Both the position numbers and the translations under genes were made by a program. A model generated the notes under the pieces. The model was not told the origin of the DNA. It did no database searches and was given only the letters and a program-made list of their open reading frames with translations. 10,481 bases of DNA, taken from positions 1 through 10,481 of the forward strand of contig USDD01000088.1 of the NCBI GenBank assembly GCA_900553265.1. Reading direction: 5' to 3'. Source of the stretch: an uncultured Eubacteriales bacterium (GTDB lineage Bacteria > Bacillota > Clostridia > Christensenellales > Aristaeellaceae). Below are positions 5,408 to 10,481 of this stretch, one piece after another. Every line of letters begins with the position of its first letter. Within the stretch, counting starts at the first letter, position 1.

Positions 5408-6784
5408 CTAGTCGTCAAACAGCCAGAGCGCCTCACGAATGATCTCGCTGACGGTGGGATGCGGGAAGATGATCTGCCGCGCGTCCTCCACGCGCAGCTG
5501 CATTTCGATCATCTCCGCCGCGCCCCAGATAATCTCGCCGCAGTAGGCACCGATCATGTGCACGCCGATGATCGTGCGCTTTTTCCGATGAATCAGCACC
5601 TTGCACAGGCCGTCCGCGCCCTCATTCTCCGCCACAAAGCGCCCCGAATAGCGCATGGACAGCTTCTGCACCTCATAATCGATGCCTTTTTCCCGGGCCT
5701 CTTCCTCCGTTCGCCCGACGGACGCGATCTCGGGGCAGGTGTAAATGACGGAGGGATTGGCGTAATAGCGCATGCTGTCCGGCTTGCCCAGCATTGCGTT
5801 AACGGCGACCTCTGCTTCACGATAAGCCGTATGCGCCAGCATATGATGGCCGTTGACATCGCCCGCGGCATACACGCCGGGCACGTTCGTGCGCCCCATC
5901 GCATCTGTAATGACGCCCGTTTTCTGAACTTCCACGCCGAGGGTTTCCAGTCCAAGTCCGGCAAAATCTGCCCGCCGGCCGATGGACAGGAGCAGCTTGT
6001 CCGCCTCGATTCGCGTCGCTTTGCCATCCGGCGCTTCCACAACGGCCGCGCCGTCCTCCACCGAGAGGCACTTGTGCTTCAGCAGAAATTCAGCGCCTCG
6101 CTTTTCCAGCTCGCGCTGAAGCAGCGTGCTTATCTCGCGATCGGTGGCTCCGGCGATGTGATCCAGCATTTCGACTACCGTCACCTTCGCGCCCGCCATG
6201 GCGTAATACGCCGCCATTTCCAGACCGATCACGCCGCCGCCCACCACGATCAGCCGGTTGGGAATTTCGGTCAGCTCCAGCACCTCGCGGTTGGTCAGTA
6301 CGAAGCCTCCCAGATTTTCCCGCACCCCCGGAATGGGCGGCACAATCGCCGTCGACCCGCTGGCGATCAGAAGCCGCTTCCCAAGATAGACTTCGCCGCC
6401 TGCGGTCACGCGAAGGCAGTCACCGTCGCGCCCGTCGAGCTTCGCCTCCTGCATTACAACGGTCACACCCGCCGCGCGAAGCTTGGCTTTTACGCCGTTT
6501 ACCAGCGTGCGTACCACGCGACCGCGCCGCACAGTCACCGCCTGCTGATCCAGCCGAACCTCGCCGCAATGCACGCCGTACTGCGCGCTGTGCAGCGCGT
6601 GCTCGTACAGCTTGGCCGAATTGAGCAGCGCCTTCGAAGGGATGCAGCCTTCGTTCAGGCACACGCCGCCAAGCGCTCGTCTTTCAAACAGTATCACGCG
6701 CATACCTTCGCGCGACGCGCGCTCCGCAGCCAGATACCCGGCCGGGCCGCCGCCGATCACCATCAAATCAAACCTCTCAGACAT
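5408..6784 (-). CDS. lpdA: Dihydrolipoyl dehydrogenase (E3)
   Basis: A cytoplasmic FAD enzyme of 458 residues that reoxidises the dihydrolipoyl groups of 2-oxoacid dehydrogenases or the glycine cleavage system using NAD+. Visible are the FAD motif GGGPAG (11-16), the redox disulfide GGVCLNEGCIPSK (C42, C47), the NAD fold VVGGGVIGLEMA, the second FAD motif YAAGDVNG and the C-terminal dimer-interface catalytic pair in HPTVSE (H442, E447). All catalytic residues are intact. There is no N-terminal lipoyl domain. The ATG has GGAGG 7 bases upstream. No E1, E2, gcv or lipoate genes are in the window and it has its own promoter, so it is an orphan here. Related disulfide reductases (mercuric reductase, soluble transhydrogenase) are less likely given CLNEGC and the full-length match, but the physiological partner is unknown. 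Confidence 0.93.
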   Translation of the reverse strand: MSERFDLMVIGGGPAGYLAAERASREGMRVILFERRALGGVCLNEGCIPSKALLNSAKLYEHALHSAQYGVHCGEVRLDQQAVTVRRGRVVRTLVNGVKAKLRAAGVTVVMQEAKLDGRDGDCLRVTAGGEVYLGKRLLIASGSTAIVPPIPGVRENLGGFVLTNREVLELTEIPNRLIVVGGGVIGLEMAAYYAMAGAKVTVVEMLDHIAGATDREISTLLQRELEKRGAEFLLKHKCLSVEDGAAVVEAPDGKATRIEADKLLLSIGRRADFAGLGLETLGVEVQKTGVITDAMGRTNVPGVYAAGDVNGHHMLAHTAYREAEVAVNAMLGKPDSMRYYANPSVIYTCPEIASVGRTEEEAREKGIDYEVQKLSMRYSGRFVAENEGADGLCKVLIHRKKRTIIGVHMIGAYCGEIIWGAAEMIEMQLRVEDARQIIFPHPTVSEIIREALWLFDD

Positions 6785-6830
6785 ATCATCGCCTCCATCC
6801 CGCTGATAAGAGTCAACTGCTTCTGAGAAA

Positions 6831-6859
6831 AGTATAGCAGGGATGCAGTCCTCTTACAA
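6831..6859 (-). promoter_or_regulatory. Sigma-A type promoter of lpdA
   Basis: On the minus strand TTGTAA (6859-6854) and TATACT (6836-6831) are separated by exactly 17 bases. Initiation is expected near 6824, about 40 bases before the lpdA ATG. A/T-rich sequence lies just upstream and could act as an UP element. Confidence 0.75.
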
Positions 6860-6866
6860 GTTATTT

Positions 6867-6888
6867 TTTATTTATACGAATAAATAAA
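6867..6888. repeat. A/T-rich perfect inverted repeat upstream of the lpdA promoter
   Basis: TTTATTTAT (6867-6875) and ATAAATAAA (6880-6888) are perfect 9-bp arms around ACGA. The inner part, TTTAT-N4-ATAAA, has the 5-4-5 spacing of Crp/Fnr sites. Its centre is about 53.5 bases upstream of the predicted lpdA start, which is not a standard activator position. It may be an operator, an UP element or simply A/T-rich promoter DNA. Confidence 0.4.
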
Positions 6889-6935
6889 TAGCTATTATTT
6901 TGTTGTAGTGATATATTGATGACGAAGCTAGGAGA

Positions 6936-7094
6936 ATGGAATATGGGAAGTATTATCGCCTAGCCATACACTTGCAGAAATCCAGTTACGATGATCAGCG
7001 CCAAAGTCGGTATCCATTGGAGGCGGATACGACCGCCGACAAAAAACCTAAGAAGCGTCGATTGTCTCAAGAGCAAGCATGGCAGGGCCCTTGA
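6936..7094 (+). CDS. Doubtful 52-residue ORF in an atypical intergenic region
   Basis: The region from 6785 to 7221 has no firm gene. This plus-strand frame (starts MEYGKYYRLAIHLQKSS, with a basic patch KKPKKRR) uses A/T-ending codons more than neighbouring genes do. AGGAG lies too close to the ATG (1 base) for good initiation. A second 52-codon frame overlaps it at 6991-7149 (ends with EFPDVYLILGAF), and a minus-strand frame over about 7050-7150 also reads sensibly (DQIDVWKFKGPAML). I recognise none of them. The region could be a decayed gene, a fragment of a mobile element or an RNA. Confidence 0.15.
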   Translation: MEYGKYYRLAIHLQKSSYDDQRQSRYPLEADTTADKKPKKRRLSQEQAWQGP

Positions 7095-7167
7095 ATTTCC
7101 AGACGTCTATCTGATCCTTGGCGCATTCTCGGCCAAGATAATAGTGTGAACATGCTCTAGATGATAT

Positions 7168-7204
7168 AAAGCGAACCGAGAGCCGGCTCTCGGTTCGCTT
7201 TTTT
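7168..7204. terminator. Long perfect hairpin terminator, probably bidirectional
   Basis: A perfect 34-base palindrome has 17-bp arms (AAAGCGAACCGAGAGCC and its complement, 7168-7201) and runs into six Ts on the plus strand. On the minus strand the stem ends TTT followed by ATAT. It begins about 17 bases after the stop of the minus-strand secreted-protein gene, the usual distance for its terminator. The better T-run faces the plus strand, which would also end any transcript crossing the 6900-7150 region. Confidence 0.85.
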
Positions 7205-7221
7205 GAATTTGCAGATATAAA

Positions 7222-7770
7222 TTACTCCGCCTGAATAGACGCCATGACCATCGAAAGCAGCGCGGCGAAGTTCTCGTCGGACTTAGGGGAGCCGGAAACC
7301 TCGAAGATGTAGCCCGCCTCGGTCACGAAGGAGACGCAGGCCGTGTCGCTCTCTTCCAGCACGTAGCTCACGGCCTCCATGCCGTTGATGACGACGTCCT
7401 CCATCTCGGTGGCGGCGGCTTCGGTCAGCTTTTCCTTATACTCATCCAGCGTCATGCCGTTGGCGTCGACGTACATCACCGCGATAGCCGCGGAGCCGTC
7501 CTCGGGCTGATAGTAGCCGATGTAGCCCTGCGCCTTGTCGTCGTCGGTCAGCTCAACGGCCGCCAGCGCGTTGGGCATCCACATCTTCACGGCGATTTCG
7601 TCAAAGGTCACAAAGTCGCCCTGAGCAATCGTCTCCGCGCCCTGCTCCTCCAGGTCGGCCCAGTTGATCTCGATGGCGCCGGTCTGCTCGGGTTCGGCTT
7701 CGGCGGCGAAGGCCGTGCCCACGCACAGCATCATGGCAAGGGTCAGAATAAGCGCAACAAGTTTCTTCAT
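7222..7770 (-). CDS. Small acidic secreted protein of unknown function
   Basis: A 182-residue protein with a clear Sec signal peptide: MKK, a hydrophobic core (residues 4-19) and an AFA-A cleavage site after about residue 22. No lipobox is present (the lone cysteine C16 follows MML inside the core), so free secretion is expected. The mature part of about 160 residues is strongly acidic and has no cysteine-rich, repeat or anchoring motif; one cysteine remains in the segment DTACVSFVTEAGYIFEVSG. I do not recognise a family. The ATG follows AGGAGG by 8 bases. It has its own promoter with a lux-box-like palindrome, lies 116 bases downstream of the LuxR-type regulator gene on the same strand and ends at a strong hairpin, so regulation by that neighbour is likely. 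The function could be extracellular binding or envelope-related, but nothing in the sequence decides this. Confidence 0.85.
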   Translation of the reverse strand: MKKLVALILTLAMMLCVGTAFAAEAEPEQTGAIEINWADLEEQGAETIAQGDFVTFDEIAVKMWMPNALAAVELTDDDKAQGYIGYYQPEDGSAAIAVMYVDANGMTLDEYKEKLTEAAATEMEDVVINGMEAVSYVLEESDTACVSFVTEAGYIFEVSGSPKSDENFAALLSMVMASIQAE

Positions 7771-7793
7771 CAGTATTTCCTCCTTTGTGTTCT

Positions 7794-7829
7794 GGCGGCA
7801 AGCCGCCCGTTCGCCGTTGTCTCAACGGC
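7794..7829 (-). other. Two tandem tight hairpins at the predicted mRNA 5' end
   Basis: Reading the minus strand, GCCGTTG-AGA-CAACGGC (7829-7813) begins at the predicted transcription start. It is followed by GGCGGC-TT-GCCGCC (7807-7794), about 10 bases before the AGGAGG of the secreted-protein gene. Stems this close to a 5' end are known to stabilise bacterial mRNAs (ompA-type leaders). There is no T-run, so attenuation by intrinsic termination is not indicated. Confidence 0.5.
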
Positions 7830-7835
7830 AGCATT

Positions 7836-7864
7836 ATTCTACCACCGTCATGCGCGCGGCGCAA
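7836..7864 (-). promoter_or_regulatory. Promoter of the secreted-protein gene
   Basis: TTGCGC (7864-7859) and TAGAAT (7841-7836) lie 17 bases apart on the minus strand. The -10 is good (5 of 6) and the -35 is weak in its second half, typical of a promoter helped by an activator. Initiation is expected at about 7829. Confidence 0.65.
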
Positions 7865-7881
7865 CTGTACCGCGGTACAGT
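7864..7881. promoter_or_regulatory. 18-bp perfect palindrome resembling a lux box
   Basis: ACTGTACCGCGGTACAGT is a perfect inverted repeat. It contains CTGTA-N6-TACAG, the same pattern as the outer part of the Vibrio lux box. It overlaps the -35 of the secreted-protein promoter by one base and is centred about 42.5-43.5 bases upstream of the expected start, matching the lux box position. It begins 5 bases past the stop codon of the LuxR-family regulator gene. Binding by that regulator is an inference; it is MalT-like and has no acyl-homoserine-lactone domain. Confidence 0.65.
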
Positions 7882-7886
7882 CTGTG

Positions 7887-10247
7887 CTACAGAATGTGGA
7901 GCGTCTGGGCAATCTGCACCGCGTCCACGAGGTTTTTCGCGTCCAGCTTTCTGTAGTTTTCCGAAGCGTGATATTTCACGGTTCGCTGGGTGATGTGCAG
8001 CTGCTCGGCAATCTCCTTAGCCGTGTAACCGGCCGCCTGCATGCGCAGCACCTGAAGCGCCGTCGCGGAGAACGCGGACACGTCGACGCCCGTCCCCTTC
8101 AGAAAACTGGGATAGAGCCGCGCCATGTGAGTCGTTTCCTCCAGCACCTGCGCAAACCATTCGCCCAGCTGGGGTGCGCTCTGGCACATCGCCGCCTTCA
8201 CCTCCGTCAGCAGCGGGAGAACCGCCGCGCCCTTTTCGCTGAGGATCGGCACAAAGTGGTATTCGCCGATCTCCTTCAGCGTCTGAACGAAGTCCTCCTT
8301 CCACGGTTCGCCCATTCGCCGCAGAATCACGGCGCTGAGCAGCCGGCACTCCAGGCGAATATAGGTGCGATGCGCGTAATCTGCGTACAGCAGCATCCGC
8401 TGGAGCAGCGCCAGCGCGTCCGTGTGCTTGCCCAGCGCGATGTAGCCGCAGATCTTGACCATGTACAGATAGCGGTTCAGCGTGCAGAACTCCACGGTTT
8501 CGTCCGGGGCGGTCTCCATCCACGCAAGGATGCGGCCCGTCTGATTTGTGTGAAGACCGAGCCAGCAGGAAAACGCATTCACTGCTTCGACCAGCCGAGG
8601 GGAGTTCTCACGCTCTGCGCGCCGGAGCATTCCGTTTGCCAGCCGCTGCGCGTATTCCGCATCGCCCGAACCCAGGGCAAGTCTTGCCTGAAGGGCAACG
8701 GAGACCCATGTCATTTCAAGGATTCCGTTATTTTCGCTTTGATTCTGCGCCTTGGTAAGCCGGCTGAGCACTACAAAGCGATCTTCCCCCTTGGCATAGG
8801 CGCTCTCGCCCAGCGCCGTTTGAACCAGACCGACTCCCGCTTTGCCCAGCATTCGCTCCACCACGGGCCCCAGCGTTCGGGCCAGAAACAGGTCGCTTTT
8901 GCTCCATTCGCAGAAATCCTTGCCGCCGTTCATCAGGCTGGGCTGATTGTTGGTCAGCGATACCGGGCGGAGAATGTCGCCGCTGCTGCGCAGCAGTGCG
9001 GACACCGTTCTCAGAATGCGCGCGAGATCCTTCGAGCCTCTGTGGGGCAGCACGATGTCCAGATAGGCGATCTGCGCATTGGCCTTGCTGCGGTCGCCGT
9101 CCTTGGCGTTCGCGGCGTATTCCTGAAGGCGCGCGTACCAGTATTCGCTCTTTTCCGCGTTCATCAGCACGGAATACAGCACGCTCATGGCGGTCATGAG
9201 CACCGGCTCGCGCTGAATGTCCGCGTCGGAGAGGGCCTGATAGTGCCGTCTCAGCGCCCAGTAGTTCCCCACGCCCGCATGCTTCCGCGCTTCCTGCGCC
9301 AGCAGGGAGAAAATGCCGTTCTCCTCGCCGCACTGCCGATATGCGTCCAGAGCTCGCAGCGTTTGTCCGCTGCGCTCGTAGTATCGCCCCGCGTTGTATA
9401 TCAGCTGGCTGCAGCGCCTCTGGCCGAAGCTCCGCGCCGCCCGACGGCGCAGCGTCTCCAGCAGCACAGGGCGAATTCGCCATTCGCCGCCGGCGCAGGA
9501 GAGGATATTGCCCGCCCGCTCCGCCCGGCTGAGCAACAGTTCTGCGTCGTCGTTCCCGGTCACGGCCCGCGCCAGCTCCGGCGTGAACGCGTCCATCAGA
9601 CTCAGCTGCATCAGAAAGGTCTGCACATCTCGGCTCCAGCGGCTGATAATCTCCTCGTCGAGATAGTCCATGAAGGCTCTGCGCATGTCCTCCGCCAGCG
9701 CGTCGCCGTCCCGGTCGCCCTGTCGAAGCCGGCGAATCAGCAGATTCAGCGCCATGGCGTTTCCCTCGGTTCTCTCGATCCAGAACTGCACGCGCCCGGT
9801 GGGCAGCTTCAGCCCCAGCGAATCGCAGAGCGCGGCCAGCTCGTCCTCGGTCACACGCAGCTCGTCCTCGGAAATGATGACCATTTCCGCCTGAAGCGTC
9901 AGCGCGGAGGCCCATGCCGGCAGGGGAGCGCGGCCGATCATCACCATTCGGAAGCCCTCTTTGCTCACCATCTGAACAATTTTTCTCTGCAGCATTGCGC
10001 TTTCCAGGCAATGCAGATCGTCCAGCACGATGTATTCCGACGCGCCGCAGTCCTCAAGCCGCTGTATCACATGGTTCTCCGTGTCGCTTCCGCTGATCCA
10101 TACCGCCGCGGCGCGATCCAGCGCCCGCTCCGCGACGCTCGTCTTGCCAAAGCCCGTCGCGCCATAGAGATACACGCTCGCGTTTTGCTCAATCGCTGCC
10201 GTCAGCTTTCGCAGCGCCTCCTGCGAAAATCGCATCTGACTGTTCAC
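7887..10247 (-). CDS. MalT-like LuxR-family transcriptional regulator with STAND ATPase domain
   Basis: A 786-residue cytoplasmic signal-transduction ATPase and transcription factor. The N-terminal NTPase has Walker A GATGFGKTS (29-37), Walker B YIVLDDLH (72-79) and an arginine-bearing sensor segment MIGRAPLPAW. A winged-helix region follows, then a long helical repeat domain (about 280-690, TPR-like) that in MalT-type proteins binds the inducer. The C-terminal LuxR helix-turn-helix (about 726-786) contains AKEIAEQLHITQRTVKYH. Length and order fit the LAL/MalT class, which oligomerises with ATP and an effector to activate transcription. The start is GTG at 10247, 6 bases after AAGGAG; the alternative ATG four codons on is 18 bases away. 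It has a near-consensus promoter and sits directly upstream of the secreted-protein gene, its most likely target. The inducer is unknown. Confidence 0.93.
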   Translation of the reverse strand: MNSQMRFSQEALRKLTAAIEQNASVYLYGATGFGKTSVAERALDRAAAVWISGSDTENHVIQRLEDCGASEYIVLDDLHCLESAMLQRKIVQMVSKEGFRMVMIGRAPLPAWASALTLQAEMVIISEDELRVTEDELAALCDSLGLKLPTGRVQFWIERTEGNAMALNLLIRRLRQGDRDGDALAEDMRRAFMDYLDEEIISRWSRDVQTFLMQLSLMDAFTPELARAVTGNDDAELLLSRAERAGNILSCAGGEWRIRPVLLETLRRRAARSFGQRRCSQLIYNAGRYYERSGQTLRALDAYRQCGEENGIFSLLAQEARKHAGVGNYWALRRHYQALSDADIQREPVLMTAMSVLYSVLMNAEKSEYWYARLQEYAANAKDGDRSKANAQIAYLDIVLPHRGSKDLARILRTVSALLRSSGDILRPVSLTNNQPSLMNGGKDFCEWSKSDLFLARTLGPVVERMLGKAGVGLVQTALGESAYAKGEDRFVVLSRLTKAQNQSENNGILEMTWVSVALQARLALGSGDAEYAQRLANGMLRRAERENSPRLVEAVNAFSCWLGLHTNQTGRILAWMETAPDETVEFCTLNRYLYMVKICGYIALGKHTDALALLQRMLLYADYAHRTYIRLECRLLSAVILRRMGEPWKEDFVQTLKEIGEYHFVPILSEKGAAVLPLLTEVKAAMCQSAPQLGEWFAQVLEETTHMARLYPSFLKGTGVDVSAFSATALQVLRMQAAGYTAKEIAEQLHITQRTVKYHASENYRKLDAKNLVDAVQIAQTLHIL

Positions 10248-10311
10248 AGATTTCTCCTTAATATAGTAAATAAACCGTCATCCTTTTTGTCGCCTGTAAC
10301 AACCTTTATTT

Positions 10312-10340
10312 ATTTTACTGCGCGGCGAAAATCCTGTCAA
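10312..10340 (-). promoter_or_regulatory. Near-consensus promoter of the LuxR-family regulator
   Basis: On the minus strand a perfect TTGACA (10340-10335) is followed after 17 bases by TAAAAT (10317-10312). Initiation is expected near 10305, giving a leader of about 58 bases before the GTG start. The strength suggests the regulator is expressed without an activator and is controlled mainly by its ligand. Confidence 0.8.
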
Positions 10341-10370
10341 TGCCGCGCGCATCGCGACCGCCATGAACAC

Positions 10371-10408
10371 AAAAAAGAAATCCTCATGCGTACATCGAAA
10401 CATGAGGA
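10371..10408 (-). terminator. Intrinsic terminator of a transcript entering from beyond the window
   Basis: Read on the minus strand, TCCTCATG pairs with CATGAGGA (arms 10408-10401 and 10388-10381, 12-base loop), followed directly by TTTCTTTTTT (10380-10371). It faces a gene lying beyond position 10481 and insulates the regulator promoter from it. Confidence 0.7.
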
Positions 10409-10424
10409 CTTCGTTGGTAGTGGC

Positions 10425-10477
10425 GGTGGAGCTTGCTCCCCCGTCCACCAGCTTGTCAAAACTTTTTTGACAAGCTG
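10425..10477. repeat. Hairpin-rich element, possibly a dispersed intergenic repeat
   Basis: Two strong inverted repeats lie side by side. GGTGGA (10425-10430) pairs with TCCACC (10444-10449), with an alternative GGAGC-TT-GCTCC inside. Then comes a perfect 13-bp repeat CAGCTTGTCAAAA (10449-10461) and its complement (10465-10477) around CTT. There is no T-run after the second hairpin within the window. From memory, near-identical stretches are frequent between genes in gut Clostridia, but the window holds one copy, so repetition is not shown here. Confidence 0.45.
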
Positions 10478-10481
10478 AAGC

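Noticed and set aside
5369..6826. 485-codon plus-strand open frame opposite lpdA
   Set aside because: Complementary shadow of a full-length dihydrolipoyl dehydrogenase gene, with no recognisable motif.
7711..7770. Lipoprotein signal in the secreted protein
   Set aside because: The only cysteine in the signal region (C16) follows MML inside the hydrophobic core and lacks a lipobox. AFA-A is a normal signal peptidase I site.
10258..10281. Seven-codon leader frame (MTVYLLY) whose stop touches the regulator's ribosome-binding site
   Set aside because: AAAAGG abuts the ATG with no spacing and the frame is very short. Nothing distinguishes it from chance in an A/T-rich leader.
7785..10478. 897-codon plus-strand open frame opposite the LuxR-type regulator gene
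   Set aside because: Despite its length it is the antisense shadow of a gene with clear Walker and HTH motifs. It also runs through promoters, a terminator and a hairpin element.
1..10481. tRNA or rRNA genes, CRISPR arrays, complete insertion sequences, phage or toxin-antitoxin genes
   Set aside because: I looked for T-loop and acceptor-stem patterns, regularly spaced repeats, transposase motifs and terminal inverted repeats, and found none that hold up.

Overview
The window reads as chromosomal DNA from a GC-rich, strictly anaerobic, fermentative Firmicute of the class Clostridia, plausibly a gut member of the Christensenellales or Oscillospirales. The lineage is inferred from gene content, strong AGGAGG-type ribosome-binding sites, codon bias and the style of the regulators. 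No rRNA or other taxonomic marker is present. Almost all genes lie on the minus strand. The plus strand carries one clear gene, for a membrane protein, and a doubtful small ORF.

Region 1 (1-4625, minus strand) is a hydrogen-metabolism module. In transcription order it holds a Crp/Fnr-family regulator, a 611-residue iron-sulfur flavoprotein that joins a NuoF-type 4Fe-4S domain to a GltD-like FAD/NAD(P) oxidoreductase, and a complete 578-residue [FeFe] hydrogenase of the Clostridium pasteurianum CpI type. The last two genes overlap by 7 bases. The flavoprotein is the likely NAD(P)H partner of the hydrogenase, the arrangement called glutamate-synthase-linked (group A2) in hydrogenase classification. 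No hydrogenase maturation gene (hydE, hydF, hydG) lies in the window. The 272 bases downstream of hydA hold several hairpins and no convincing gene.

Region 2 (4626-5246) is a divergent regulatory region and a plus-strand gene for a six-helix protein resembling an ECF-transporter substrate-binding (S) component. Between regulator and transporter is a 14-bp palindrome with the 5-4-5 geometry of Crp/Fnr sites. It is centred about 41.5 bases upstream of the start expected from a perfect TATAAT box that lacks a -35, which is class II activator geometry. The regulator may therefore switch on the transporter and control itself.

Region 3 (5264-7221) holds a terminator, a doubtful 34-codon ORF, an orphan dihydrolipoyl dehydrogenase gene with a good sigma-A promoter, and a 437-base gap that is unusually AT-rich near lpdA and ends in a long perfect hairpin.

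Region 4 (7222-10481) holds a large MalT-like LuxR-family STAND regulator with a near-consensus promoter. Just downstream is a gene for a small acidic secreted protein of unknown function. That gene has its own promoter, an 18-bp perfect palindrome abutting its -35 in the way a lux box does, and two tight hairpins at the predicted 5' end of its mRNA. The window ends in a minus-strand terminator and a hairpin-rich stretch that looks like a dispersed intergenic repeat.
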